From: a bacterium
Lineage (GTDB): Bacteria; Electryoneota; Electryoneia; Electryoneales; Electryoneaceae
Direction of reading: 5' to 3'
Length of the DNA stretch: 64,000 nt
NCBI GenBank assembly: GCA_020444265.1
Contig: JAHLLH010000010.1
Span: 1 to 64,000 of the forward strand
Part shown: positions 50,901 through 60,367 of the stretch, piece by piece
Numbering within the stretch: the first letter of the stretch is position 1
Layout of the letters: every line of letters starts with the position of its first letter
Position numbers and translations under genes: made by a program
The notes under the pieces: model-generated
What the model was told of the DNA's origin: nothing
What the model saw: only the letters and a program-made list of their open reading frames with translations
Databases searched by the model: none

Positions 50901-53900
50901 CAACGACATCCTCGATGATGGAGAAGATTCGGGGTACGATGGAAAATTTGGTACCGATCCACCTTGGCGAAAAGATGGGAACGAAAGGTTTGGTGATCCA
51001 TGGATTGCTGAAGAAGAGGGCTACGATTTCCAGAACCCGACCCGAGATTGGTGGGATTTGAATGATGACGGCATTCATGATGAGAACGAGCCGTTTTCGA
51101 ATGATGACTGGAAGTACAACCCTGGAAATCGTGGTGAGACTGAATACATCGACGGTACCGAAGGGAATGCCCAGGACGAGGTTCGTTACCCTGACAGCGA
51201 AGACCTGAACAACGACAATAGTCCCAACCTGAAAGACAATTTTTATCGGTACCGGTTCCGTCTGAACAGCGCAGAGGACTCGATTCGATACGTACGAGGC
51301 GGGTATCAGAACGAGAAGGGGTGGAGGCTGGTCCGGATTCCACTTACATCGGTCTTCGACAATGTCAACCGTCCCAGCCTCAACCAGATCGAATCGTTCC
51401 GGATCTGGATCACGAATGCCAGTACCTACACCACTCTGCAGATCGCCCAGATCGAACTTGTAGGGAACGAGTGGCTCGAGGAACCGGTGGTAGAGGCTGC
51501 GTCGGGTGACACAACGATTTTTGTGACTAGCTCAACGATTAACACGTACGACAATCCGAACGATTACAACCCGCCACCGGGAGTCGCGGGGGAAGTGGAC
51601 CCGATTACCGACATTCGCAGCAAAGAGCAGTCGCTGATCCTCCAGCTCAACGATATGCCGACTGGCGCGACAGGGAAATTGATTAAAACACAGGGGTCCG
51701 CGAACGATCAGGATCTACGTGAATACCGAAAGCTGAAGATGTTTGTCAATGGTGGCGGTCGCAGCAACATCTCCGGCACGGACATTGAAATGTTCCTTCG
51801 CTTCGGTGATCGAGTGACTGACGATAACCCCAGTTACTACGAGTATTCGCAACGGCTCCAGCCAGGTTGGTCAGACAACGAGATCATCATCGACCTCGAC
51901 CAGCTCGCCTCGCTGAAGAAAAAAGCTGAAGAAGAGGGAACCGATGTTGCCTACGAGCGGCTCGCCAATGGCGATGTGATGAAAGTTGTGGGCAAACCCT
52001 CGATTGGTGCCGTCAGTGAGTATGCGATCGGTATCCGCAACCTGGGCCGACCGATTCGGAAAGAGGAAAACATCGAGGTCTGGGTGGATGAAATGCGCCT
52101 GTCCGGAGTCCGTAAAGAGGCCGGGATGGCGATGCGTTCATCGGTCTCCGCAAGCTTTGCCGACTTCCTCGACGTCAGCGCAAACCTGCGTCAGTCGGAT
52201 GCCAACTTCCACCAGGTGGATCAGCGGACAGGCGGCAACGAGAGCACGATTGACGGAACGATGAATGCGAAGGTCAGCATCGACAAATTCCTCGATCCCA
52301 ACCTTGGTATTTCCATCCCTGTATCCGGCTCGATGTCCAGCAATCTGCGTATTCCGAAGTATGCGGGCGGTAATGGTGATATCCGTACCACGGCTCTGGC
52401 CTCACAGGATGAGCTTAACATCTGGAACCAGTTTGGCCGACTCGGCTTTTCACGGCACCATCTCGAGGATCATTTTCTCGAGGATGAACGTGGCGAACTG
52501 GTGATGGACACGACACGTGGGGTGCCTTACCAGGACCTGTCGAAGTGGGGGGTGGATACTCTTTTCACCACGTCTCAGCAGTACAGCTGGAACATCAGCT
52601 ATTCGAAATCGAAAGAGAGCCCGAACTGGTTCCTCGCCTATACAACGGACAAGCTGAAACCACAGTTCAGCCACTCGCAGAAATACGAGACTTCCCAGAA
52701 AAACCAGTATTCGAAAGCGTTTACCAACACAGGGAAGCTGAGCTATTCTCTGCCCTTCGAGAAACACCAGCTCGATGTGTTCGGCTGGACAAGCGCGATT
52801 CCGGTGCTGAACCGGCTTCAGGATTCCAAGTTTAACTACATGCTGTCACGTTTCTCGGCTGGTGTAGATGCGACCGAGAAACGCACCAGTTCGAAGTATC
52901 GTAACGCCCAGGTACGTCCATCCTACAGCCTCTCCTCGACAAGAAACTTTGCGGTCGGGTACTCTCCTTTCCAGTCGATGAACTTCGATTTTTCAAGGAA
53001 CTGGGCCTCCCAGTATGTTCGGGAAGACAGCACACGTCAGGACTACCTCTACAAGGACCAGCCACTCAGTCAACGGTCTTTGACCTTCGAACCAGGGACT
53101 GGACCTTATACGATCATCGAGACGATAACGGACACCCTTCGTCTCGCAGATCGCTTCCTGGGGGGTGGCCCTGCGCTGGCGGACAGTGTTGACCAGTGGT
53201 TGGCGGACGGTGATGAGCCGAGCGATGTGGTCACCCGGATGTACGCATCAATCGAACGTGATTTCCCGGGTGTTCCTGTTCGTCAGCCCTGGGAAATTGT
53301 ACCGGACAATGATCCACGCTACCAGCGCATCTTCTTCGAAGCGTTCGGAATGCCCTTCGTGGATACCCAGAAATCGCAACGGTTCAGCGCCAGTTATTCA
53401 CCCAGTATCGTGCGCTGGCTGACCACCGATGCGAGCTATTCAACCAATTACAACTGGAATTGGTCCGCCTTCTCTTACACCGGTCGAAATCTCAGCAGTA
53501 CCAATACTTTGACAGGGAGTATGACCTTTAAGTTGCGTCAAATTCTCCCGCAGCGAAGCAAGAGTGGAGGCCGACGAAGCAGCCCATCCACTCCTCGACG
53601 AAGCGGTGGAACCGATCCCTTCAGCCCCAGAGGTCCCGAATCAGATAGCTTCGGTGAACCCCGGCCGGGCGACAGCGGTGGTCAAAAAGAGGAAGAATCG
53701 GCGAGTGGTGGTGGTATGCCGGATGTGCTCGGGTTTACCCTGGACGGACTTCGGAAACTGCAGGATATTCGATTCGACTACACGCAAAATCTCTCGTACA
53801 ACAATCCGAGCATGAAGGATGGCGAACCAGATTGGATGTATAAGCTTGGCTTGACGGGCAGACCAGGTCTGGAACCCGTGCAGGAGGAACGCGGAAGCTA

Positions 53901-54744
53901 TTCTTCGGTTCAACGAACGGATGATTACCGAGTAAACTCCGGCTTTGATCTCGGATCACGTGCCAGCCTTGGGCTAGATTACAACTACCGTCTGAACAGC
54001 AGTTCGTCCCCGCAGCAGACAACTGGTGGAAACACCCGAAGTGCCTTCTATATTTATGACAAAGGCAGCCGTTCACTGCAAACCTATGATCTGCCTAACT
54101 ACAACTTCCGCTGGTCTGGTCTCGAAGCTTTCGGACCATTGGAAATTGTCGCCCAATCGATCAGCGTCGAGCATTCGTATCGTGGTTCCTACACCGAGGA
54201 TTGGGAAGACGTTCTGAATATCGATTCGGAACGAGTCCGCCAGGTGAAAACGAAGAAGTACGAGAAAGCCTTCTCGCCATTGGCTGGGATGAACATTACC
54301 TGGAAGTACGGCATCTCGACCACGATCCGCTACAACGAGAGCATGTCGATCAATGAGACTGCTTCCAATGGTAGCCGTCGTCGCGATACGACAACAGGTA
54401 TAAGCTTCCAGGCGAACTATACACGCAAAGGCGGGTTCCGCATTCCGCTTCCGATCTGGCCGTTCAGGAACCGACGATTCAACAACGAGACCACCTTCTC
54501 ACTCGCTTTTGACCAGTCCAACACCTTGAAAGAGAATCGCAGTGTTATCAGCGATGATCCGAATCCGGATTTCACGAAGGAGAGCGAATCATCCAACTGG
54601 TCGGTCACACCCTCTGTTACCTACAAATTCTCGCGTACCGTCAGCGGCAGCGCGCGCTACAAGTACGGTGTAACAGAAAGCCAGTACAACACGACTCGCT
54701 ACCAGGAATTTGGTATCAACGTGAACATCAAAATCCAGGGGTAA
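47974..54744 (+). CDS. sprA: Type IX secretion system outer-membrane channel SprA
   Basis: A 2256-residue protein, the giant beta-barrel that forms the T9SS translocation pore in the outer membrane. The signal region is about residues 26-44 (PWLMAGLLLPFFLLQLARA). Two SprA_N-type segments are present: one near 160-330 (VPFKIRSRTFRRIFGG...QINYNFKIDQTQQFRIVG-like, VSVEIDQDSERIFDFENNVKLSYEG) and one near 690-830. An Asp/Asn-rich insertion around residues 970-1090 (GELDTEDEIVGIKGNDILDDGED, DLNDDGIHDENEP) looks like Ca-binding loops, usual in SprA. A Ser/Pro/Gly-rich linker lies near 1860-1915. The rest is amphipathic barrel strands to the end. The exact start is unclear (ATG 47974 or 47998). It would export the clients at 5283 and 24466. 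Confidence 0.92.
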   Translation: MHVNDSGRMSHAGTRSVGRKRFRTPWLMAGLLLPFFLLQLARADVGISVTPPIPGTFDPEADLRAPKPLRLYGADSLAAFSHEGILFRVETEYDSTSGYYVSTRTLFGDKYGPEQVYSPEAWREFRVQRARRENLRKKFDDQINSPSQESGGSALEIQVPFKIRSRTFRRIFGGDRVGLRVTGQITIDGGLRREKSDQVLTTRNDQANYNFKIDQTQQFRIVGKVGDKVSVEIDQDSERIFDFENNVKLSYEGYEDEIIQSIEAGNISLSLPGTQLATLTANNQGLFGFKTESKVGPLSITTIASLQQGEKNKLSYEGGSEATTVKINDTNYLRNQYFFLDFLYREQYRRFTSEVQHVVNSPDTYINQIEVYRSVQPQADNTDIYDGVAVYDESEAENFFVPAIAGADEINEMVDYYKSAGDEEGVFSENAFFRKLDENEYDVDLQAGYIRLSYPANDGEIIAVAYSVGSGANRKTVGTLSPPISRGVFKLLKPKTVSIENPVYQLSWKHVYDLQTSGLKEGDLEARIVRANSDASPTNQTGEAWVQVLGVDQFSNSDETGPPDNQIDERYQNVFVNRAYGELHFPDLRPFDPEGYYKGNELIVADLDSLENPTIYDVLPNSGTTRPKNFNIEATYSSASSNISLGINVLEGSEEVFLNGTKLTKDVDYIIDYLSGQITILNDQAFLPGANLEINYESGEVFQLDQRTMLGIRLEYALWEDSFIGATFLYFNEEPIDKRVKVGNEPLRNIIWDVNTRLRFRPYWMTQLVNALPGIETDEPSEVSFEGEIAQVFPNPNSLNSDATGDPNGVAYIDDFEAAKRATPLGVRRKNWYAASHPNRLPRGDFRSTPEDSTDFRGRLFWYNPFNRVQIKDIWPNREVNTKVPNETEVLTIEYDPNVNNFRRAGVDSTITWNGVMRALSPGFYNQTATKFIEVWLNWQGGGRDATLYFDMGQISEDVIPNGELDTEDEIVGIKGNDILDDGEDSGYDGKFGTDPPWRKDGNERFGDPWIAEEEGYDFQNPTRDWWDLNDDGIHDENEPFSNDDWKYNPGNRGETEYIDGTEGNAQDEVRYPDSEDLNNDNSPNLKDNFYRYRFRLNSAEDSIRYVRGGYQNEKGWRLVRIPLTSVFDNVNRPSLNQIESFRIWITNASTYTTLQIAQIELVGNEWLEEPVVEAASGDTTIFVTSSTINTYDNPNDYNPPPGVAGEVDPITDIRSKEQSLILQLNDMPTGATGKLIKTQGSANDQDLREYRKLKMFVNGGGRSNISGTDIEMFLRFGDRVTDDNPSYYEYSQRLQPGWSDNEIIIDLDQLASLKKKAEEEGTDVAYERLANGDVMKVVGKPSIGAVSEYAIGIRNLGRPIRKEENIEVWVDEMRLSGVRKEAGMAMRSSVSASFADFLDVSANLRQSDANFHQVDQRTGGNESTIDGTMNAKVSIDKFLDPNLGISIPVSGSMSSNLRIPKYAGGNGDIRTTALASQDELNIWNQFGRLGFSRHHLEDHFLEDERGELVMDTTRGVPYQDLSKWGVDTLFTTSQQYSWNISYSKSKESPNWFLAYTTDKLKPQFSHSQKYETSQKNQYSKAFTNTGKLSYSLPFEKHQLDVFGWTSAIPVLNRLQDSKFNYMLSRFSAGVDATEKRTSSKYRNAQVRPSYSLSSTRNFAVGYSPFQSMNFDFSRNWASQYVREDSTRQDYLYKDQPLSQRSLTFEPGTGPYTIIETITDTLRLADRFLGGGPALADSVDQWLADGDEPSDVVTRMYASIERDFPGVPVRQPWEIVPDNDPRYQRIFFEAFGMPFVDTQKSQRFSASYSPSIVRWLTTDASYSTNYNWNWSAFSYTGRNLSSTNTLTGSMTFKLRQILPQRSKSGGRRSSPSTPRRSGGTDPFSPRGPESDSFGEPRPGDSGGQKEEESASGGGMPDVLGFTLDGLRKLQDIRFDYTQNLSYNNPSMKDGEPDWMYKLGLTGRPGLEPVQEERGSYSSVQRTDDYRVNSGFDLGSRASLGLDYNYRLNSSSSPQQTTGGNTRSAFYIYDKGSRSLQTYDLPNYNFRWSGLEAFGPLEIVAQSISVEHSYRGSYTEDWEDVLNIDSERVRQVKTKKYEKAFSPLAGMNITWKYGISTTIRYNESMSINETASNGSRRRDTTTGISFQANYTRKGGFRIPLPIWPFRNRRFNNETTFSLAFDQSNTLKENRSVISDDPNPDFTKESESSNWSVTPSVTYKFSRTVSGSARYKYGVTESQYNTTRYQEFGINVNIKIQG

Positions 54745-54900
54745 GGAGGTACCGGACTCTCGGTGTGCGACGGGTCACGACTTTCACACCATGTAACTGG
54801 TACGCTACCTTCCCGGATTGACGAAGCATGATTTTTCATCGCTCACCGATCAAGCATATTGACGGTTTGATGCGAATCGATACATGAGCGTGAGGTATCC

Positions 54901-56727
54901 ATGTGTGGCATTATCGGTTATGTTGGATCAAAAGAAGCTGTTCCTCTTCTCTTGAATGGTTTGAAACGGCTTGAATACCGTGGCTATGATTCTTCCGGTA
55001 TCGCACTCATCGACGGGCCGGAAATTCAGATTTTGAAGAAGAAGGGAAAGTTAGAGGCCCTTGAGCAGGAGCTGCTAGGTGGAAAGCAGAAGGCGACCAT
55101 CGGGATCGGCCACACTCGCTGGGCAACCCATGGTGCTCCGAACGATGTTAACGCCCATCCCCACCTTAGCGGGAATGGTTCCATTGCCCTGATTCACAAT
55201 GGCATTATCGAAAACTACATCGAACTGAAGAAAACCCTGCTGACAAAGGGCTATACCTTCAAGTCTGATACCGACACAGAAGTCCTCGTGAACTTGATCG
55301 CGGAGTTCTATGATGGTGATCTCCAAGCTGCTGTGATCCGCGCTTTGCGTCGGGTGGAAGGAACCTATGGCATCGCCGTGATCCACGTAGATCACCCGGA
55401 TGAGATTGTTTTTGCACGCAAGGGCAGCCCGTTGGTGGTTGGGATCGGTGAAGGGGAATACCTCATCGCATCTGACCTTGCTGCGATGGTTGAACACACC
55501 CGCGACGTTGTTTTTCTAGAGGATGGTGAAGTCGGTACAATCTCTCGTAATGGGTTCACTCACATCAAGCTGGATGAATCCCCGATTTCCCGGTCAGTGA
55601 CCCATATTGACTTCACGCTCGAACAGATCGAAAAAGGTGGCTACAAACACTTCATGCTCAAAGAGATCATGGAGCAGCCGATTACCCTTGAAGACTCCAT
55701 GCGTGGTCGTCTGCTTGAGGAAGTGGGTGAGATACGGCTCGGTGGCCTGACAGAGCACCTTGATGCCCTCACCAGAGCGGAACGAATCCTCCTCTTGGCA
55801 TGCGGTACCTCTTATCACGCTGGCCTGGTCGGGGAGTACCTGATTGAAGATCTGGCGCGAGTACCTGTCGAAGTCGAGTATGCCTCCGAATTTCGTTATC
55901 GTCACCCGGTCATCAGCCCGAACACAGTTTCCTTCTCAATCAGTCAGTCCGGTGAGACGATTGATACGCTCGAGGCGATGCGTGAGGCAAAAAAGCAGGG
56001 TGCGCTGAGCCTGGGGATTGTCAATACCGTCGGTTCGACCATTGCCAGGGAAAGCGAAGGCGGCGTTTACCTTCACGCTGGACCCGAAATCGGGGTTGCT
56101 TCGACGAAAGCTTTTACCAGCCAGGTGACGATTTTTGCAATGCTGGCAATTCTGCTGGGTCGTCAACGTGGGATGAGTGACTCGGTAGCGAAGGAATTGA
56201 TCATAGCACTGAAGAAGATTCCAAGCCAGGTGGATCAAATCCTGAAACATCAGGACCAGATTGTTGACATTGCGAAGACCTTCAGCCGCGCGAGCAACTT
56301 TCTCTATCTGGGCCGTGGCATCAACTACCCGGTTGCCCTCGAAGGCGCTCTGAAGCTTAAAGAAATCAGCTACATCCATGCGGAGGGCTATCCAGCCGCT
56401 GAAATGAAGCATGGCCCGATCGCCCTGATTGACCGTCACATGCCGGTGGTTGTGGTGGCGCCCCAGGACAAGAACCACGCGAAAATTGTCTCCAACATCG
56501 AAGAAGTGCGGGCCCGTGATGGCGTGGTGATTGCGATTGTCAGCGAGGATGATCATGAGGTGGACCGTTTAGCGAATCACATCATTCGTGTACCGGAGAC
56601 TCATCCGAGCCTGATGCCCTTGTTGACCGTGATCCCGTTGCAGCTGCTTTCCTATTATGCAGCAGACTTGCTGAACCTGGATGTGGACAAACCCCGCAAC
56701 CTGGCAAAGTCGGTGACGGTAGAGTAG
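54901..56727 (+). CDS. glmS: Glutamine--fructose-6-phosphate aminotransferase (isomerizing)
   Basis: Makes glucosamine-6-phosphate from fructose-6-phosphate and glutamine, the entry to amino sugars for peptidoglycan and polysaccharide. Cys2 in MCGIIGYVG is the glutaminase nucleophile; RLEYRGYDSSGI and GHTRWATHG follow. Two SIS domains have LLACGTSYHAGLV and SISQSGETIDT, then FLYLGRGINYPVALEGALKLKEISYIHAEGYPAAEMKHGPIAL. The end is PRNLAKSVTVE, as in all GlmS. 608 residues, complete. No ribozyme-like structure can be claimed upstream. Confidence 0.98.
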   Translation: MCGIIGYVGSKEAVPLLLNGLKRLEYRGYDSSGIALIDGPEIQILKKKGKLEALEQELLGGKQKATIGIGHTRWATHGAPNDVNAHPHLSGNGSIALIHNGIIENYIELKKTLLTKGYTFKSDTDTEVLVNLIAEFYDGDLQAAVIRALRRVEGTYGIAVIHVDHPDEIVFARKGSPLVVGIGEGEYLIASDLAAMVEHTRDVVFLEDGEVGTISRNGFTHIKLDESPISRSVTHIDFTLEQIEKGGYKHFMLKEIMEQPITLEDSMRGRLLEEVGEIRLGGLTEHLDALTRAERILLLACGTSYHAGLVGEYLIEDLARVPVEVEYASEFRYRHPVISPNTVSFSISQSGETIDTLEAMREAKKQGALSLGIVNTVGSTIARESEGGVYLHAGPEIGVASTKAFTSQVTIFAMLAILLGRQRGMSDSVAKELIIALKKIPSQVDQILKHQDQIVDIAKTFSRASNFLYLGRGINYPVALEGALKLKEISYIHAEGYPAAEMKHGPIALIDRHMPVVVVAPQDKNHAKIVSNIEEVRARDGVVIAIVSEDDHEVDRLANHIIRVPETHPSLMPLLTVIPLQLLSYYAADLLNLDVDKPRNLAKSVTVE

Positions 56728-56919
56728 CGTTTGGGTTGCTGTTTTCTTTCTGCTATTCGAGACGGTGTGTCTTTCCATCCTCAGAGCAGCGAGGTTACGT
56801 TTTAACATTTCATCGGTTTGCAGACGGTGCAGAGTACCACGGGAAGCGTACTCTACAATCGTTGAAGTCATCTGGAATTCAATTTCTGGTTGGCTGGACT
56901 CACGTTGTTGTCCATTTGC

Positions 56920-57876
56920 ATGAAGAACCAGACCATGAAGAAGACGATTAGATCTGTCGTACAGAGGGTTTCAAACATTCATGTTCCAGGTCATGAAAAG
57001 GATATCTTTCTCTTCGCCACTCCGAGGGGGGGGTCCACCTGGTTCATGGAAATGATTTGTAGCCAACCTGGTTTCAAGTATTGCTGGGAACCATTTAATA
57101 TGCGGCTGGATCGGAATCGCATTCCGACAGGCTTCAAAGACTTCCTTGATCTTTACTCTGTAAACGCTAATTCGAAGTATGAATCCTATGTGCGACGATT
57201 TATAGAAAATAAGATTCCCAGTCACAATCCAGATCCTCTTAAGCCGAACTATAGATTTCTGACCAATAGAATTGTCTTCAAACTAATCCATGCCGGTACA
57301 GATCGAGTTGGCTGGTTCGAAGACACCTTTAATGGCTCCATTTTAATCCTTCTGCGTCATCCGATTCCGGTATCGCTATCGAGAACACGCTTTCCTCTGT
57401 TGGAAGTCTTTCCGGAAGCAAACCTAGTTGAACATTTTTCCCCAGAGCAGGTTGCTTTTGCGGACAAGGTCCGACGATCAGGTAGCCACTTGGAGAAGGG
57501 GATAGTCGCCTGGTGTATTCATAATGCCCTTTGGCTTCGCGAGAAACGTGATTCCTGGGTGGTCGCTTCTTACGAGGAAGCAGTCACCAACCCTGAAGAT
57601 CTGATCAATCATCTCGGGGACAAGCTGGTATTGCCCCGGGTGGATATGATGCTGGCAGCAAGCCGGAAAGCATCAACTACGACCTATAAGTCCAGTGAAG
57701 AGCGACGCAAACTTCTCGAAAATGATTCGAATCGCGCGAAACTGATCTCTTCCTGGAGGTCGAAGATCAGTGTGGATGATGAAAAGCACTTGATGCAAAT
57801 TCTGCAACGATTCGAAATTGACCTTTATCGGGAAGGCGAGGATTCGATCTCAGCGAAGTACAGCCTACTTACATAG
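56920..57876 (+). CDS. Sulfotransferase 1 of polysaccharide locus
   Basis: A 318-residue PAPS-dependent sulfotransferase. FLFATPRGGSTWFMEMICS is the 5'-phosphosulfate-binding loop, followed by WEPFN. ILILLRHPIPVSLSRTRFP is the 3'-phosphate-binding segment with Arg and Ser. It lacks membrane spans. The start is uncertain (56920 or 56935; neither has a strong ribosome site). Composition is more AT-rich than in the upstream genes. Given the polysaccharide genes after it, it most likely sulfates sugar residues, but lipid or protein acceptors are possible. Confidence 0.78.
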   Translation: MKNQTMKKTIRSVVQRVSNIHVPGHEKDIFLFATPRGGSTWFMEMICSQPGFKYCWEPFNMRLDRNRIPTGFKDFLDLYSVNANSKYESYVRRFIENKIPSHNPDPLKPNYRFLTNRIVFKLIHAGTDRVGWFEDTFNGSILILLRHPIPVSLSRTRFPLLEVFPEANLVEHFSPEQVAFADKVRRSGSHLEKGIVAWCIHNALWLREKRDSWVVASYEEAVTNPEDLINHLGDKLVLPRVDMMLAASRKASTTTYKSSEERRKLLENDSNRAKLISSWRSKISVDDEKHLMQILQRFEIDLYREGEDSISAKYSLLT

Positions 57877-58087
57877 CTTGTAGAACTGAGGAGGACGGCC
57901 CCCACTCCGGAGTACTCTTACCACTTGATGAACCTTTGACTCTTGAATTAGCATTTCTTCTATATTCCGGGATAAGATTTGGAATGGTCGTGCATTCCTG
58001 GCTAAGTAACCGCCCCAGATTTGCTCTGAGTGGGTAACTGGTCCAGAACGTCCACCAACAGCCACTTAAAGAGATCGACTACCTGCA

Positions 58088-59440
58088 ATGTCTGAGCTAA
58101 AAGCCATGGTGAGGAAACGAATGCGCGGCGGTCACACGGCCGATACTCTCGGGACGATCATTGCGCGGTTTGGTGGCTATGCACTCTCGTTTATTGTTGC
58201 AACTATTATTGCCCGCACTTTTGGATCAGAAGGATATGGTAGTTACTCCTTTGCCCTAGCATGGCTGAACGTCATGGTGGTTTTTGCTGTTTTTGGCGGG
58301 CAGACCCTCGTTGTACGAAATTACGCTGCTTACAACAGCGTAGGTGACTATGGCAAATCCCATGGTATTCTTACCGCATCCCTGTTGTTTGTTTCTGTCT
58401 GGTCGGTTATTCTGACGATTCTGCTTCGAGTAACGTCATCTTTTATCGTTAACAACGATGATCCATTACTCTTGCATGCATTCCAGATTGGTATTTTCGG
58501 CCTTCCCTTTGTTGCCATATCGCATATTAGCGAGGCGAGTTTACGATCCGTCAATAAGACGGTCATCGGGCAATTGATCAGCAAGATCCTTCGTCCGATT
58601 CTTATGATCGCGGCCGTCGGAACCTACGTACTATTAAAAGGGGGTTCCCAAGGCCCGCTTCAGATCGTGTGGATTCTGGTCGCAAGTTTTGTAGTGACTT
58701 CATTTACAGGTCTGATTCTACAAAGGATTTATCAGCCTAGAGAAGTAACGAAAGCAAAACGTGAATATGAATTCAAGGCGTGGCTTACTGAATCACTACC
58801 CTTGTTTTCACTAAACTTCTTCACGATTCTTACGCGCAGGCTTGAGACTATTCTGATTGGGCTCATGACGAATGCTCATCTGACAGGGTTGTTCAATGTC
58901 GCGTTCCGTGGCGCAGACCTGCTTGCCCTCCCGCATCAATCAATCGTCTTTGTAGTTGCACCAACCATCTCGAAACTATATGCGGCAGGTAAGTGGAAAA
59001 AGCTTCAGATGATGGTGTACAAGAGTGCAGGCGTTTCTGTAGCATTTTCGACCCTCTTCTTCCTGATGTTGTTGCTTTTTCGTGAGCAGTTTCTCTCCAT
59101 TTTCGGCGAGAAATTCCTTGAAGCCTCGTCTGCGATGATGATTCTCGCCTTAGGTGATTTGGTGAAAACCCTAGTAGGTCCTTCGGGATTGGTGTTGACC
59201 ATGACAAAACGTGCTCCTGTCGCATTCTATACGGCAATGGTTGGTGCGGTCATCCAAGTCTCGGCCAATCTGGTTTTAATTCCCAGGATGGGGATTGAAG
59301 GGGCTGCAATCGCCAATGCTTTTGGTTTAAATGTTCGGATGATTCTCAGTGCAGTGATGGTTTATCGTTATCACGGCATTCATACATCGGTTTTTGGCTA
59401 CCTTTTGGGCAAGACAACTCCTCGAGGACATGATGCGTAA
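58088..59440 (+). CDS. Polysaccharide flippase (Wzx/MATE-like)
   Basis: 450 residues with about 12 to 14 membrane segments. The opening, ADTLGTIIARFGGYALSFIVATIIARTFGSEGYGSYSFALAW, is typical of Wzx/RfbX proteins that move lipid-linked oligosaccharide across the inner membrane. Positively charged loops such as RIYQPREVTKAKREYEFKAW lie between the halves. The end overlaps the following sulfotransferase gene by 8 bases. A 211-bp gap upstream shows no gene. Confidence 0.85.
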   Translation: MSELKAMVRKRMRGGHTADTLGTIIARFGGYALSFIVATIIARTFGSEGYGSYSFALAWLNVMVVFAVFGGQTLVVRNYAAYNSVGDYGKSHGILTASLLFVSVWSVILTILLRVTSSFIVNNDDPLLLHAFQIGIFGLPFVAISHISEASLRSVNKTVIGQLISKILRPILMIAAVGTYVLLKGGSQGPLQIVWILVASFVVTSFTGLILQRIYQPREVTKAKREYEFKAWLTESLPLFSLNFFTILTRRLETILIGLMTNAHLTGLFNVAFRGADLLALPHQSIVFVVAPTISKLYAAGKWKKLQMMVYKSAGVSVAFSTLFFLMLLLFREQFLSIFGEKFLEASSAMMILALGDLVKTLVGPSGLVLTMTKRAPVAFYTAMVGAVIQVSANLVLIPRMGIEGAAIANAFGLNVRMILSAVMVYRYHGIHTSVFGYLLGKTTPRGHDA

Positions 59441-60290
59441 GCTCTTGAAGACAATCTTTTCGAACAGCCTTTCTAAATCCAGGAAAACAAGCCTTCGAGG
59501 GTTGCTGCCAGAGAGCTTGCTTGATTGGTATTACTACTATTCGACAGATGTGTTTCTAATTTCGTACCCCAAGTGTGGACGTACCTGGTTACGCATGATG
59601 CTGGGCCACATTCTAACCTCTTATTTCGGGGTCAAGTCCGATAACCTTTTGGATCTTAGGGCGATAGCTCGCAAAAATGCGGCGATTCCAACCATTCGTA
59701 CGATTCACGAAAACAATCCGCACTACAGCAAACCCGTTGAAATCAAACAAGACAAAAGTAAATACTATAATAAGAAGGTCATTTTTCTGGTACGAGATCC
59801 TCGTGATGTCATGGTGTCACTTTATTTCCATCAGAGTAAACGTGTGAAGATTTTAAAAGCATTTGAAGGGTCGCTTGAGGATTACATCTATCAGGATGTA
59901 GGTAGTATTGATACGATCATCACGTATTTCAATGTTTGGATGAGCGAAGGTCAACGCTTAAAGGATTTCCTCTTCGTTCGTTATGAGGATATGCGACGAG
60001 ACCCGATCAAAGAGTTAAAACGTGTGGTTGATTTTATTGGCTTAGAGCAAATTTCAGAGGCAGATATTAAAAAAGCCGTTGAGCTGTCCTCCTTTGAAAA
60101 AATGCGAGGGATGGAGAAGAAGGGTCAGCTTGGAACACGGATCCTGCAACCTGGCGACAAAAAGGATGAAGAGTCCTTTAAAACGAGGAAGGGTAAGGTC
60201 GGCGGATATCGGGACTATCTGGAACAGAAAGAGATTGACTATCTGAATAAGAAACTTGAATCACTAAATGAATTACTTGGATACAAATAA
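59433..60290 (+). CDS. Sulfotransferase 2 of polysaccharide locus
   Basis: A 285-residue sulfotransferase. FLISYPKCGRTWLRMMLGHIL is the 5'-PSB loop, VIFLVRDPRDVMVSLYFH the 3'-PB segment, with the later KLFVRYEDM-like FLFVRYEDMRRDP. GxKxGxxGxWxxy of the classic C-terminal motif appears as RKGKVGGYRDYLEQ. It is closer to the cytosolic type sulfotransferase family (Sulfotransfer_1) than the other two in the locus. The start at 59433 follows GAGGA; 59430 is an alternative. Translation is probably coupled to the flippase gene. Confidence 0.8.
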   Translation: MRKLLKTIFSNSLSKSRKTSLRGLLPESLLDWYYYYSTDVFLISYPKCGRTWLRMMLGHILTSYFGVKSDNLLDLRAIARKNAAIPTIRTIHENNPHYSKPVEIKQDKSKYYNKKVIFLVRDPRDVMVSLYFHQSKRVKILKAFEGSLEDYIYQDVGSIDTIITYFNVWMSEGQRLKDFLFVRYEDMRRDPIKELKRVVDFIGLEQISEADIKKAVELSSFEKMRGMEKKGQLGTRILQPGDKKDEESFKTRKGKVGGYRDYLEQKEIDYLNKKLESLNELLGYK

Positions 60291-60367
60291 TTGTTTGATA
60301 AATTGAAGGAAGCCGTTCGATCTAAACAAACAGGATATCCCGGTCCGATAGGGATTTAAACAACAGT

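Noticed and set aside
53564-53815. Low-complexity Ser/Pro/Gly segment in sprA as a possible frameshift or insertion
   Set aside because: The frame continues on both sides with barrel-like strands, and SprA proteins commonly have a flexible insertion here.
54745-54900. glmS ribozyme-type riboswitch upstream of glmS
   Set aside because: Only about 155 bases are available and I cannot recognise the conserved core of that ribozyme.
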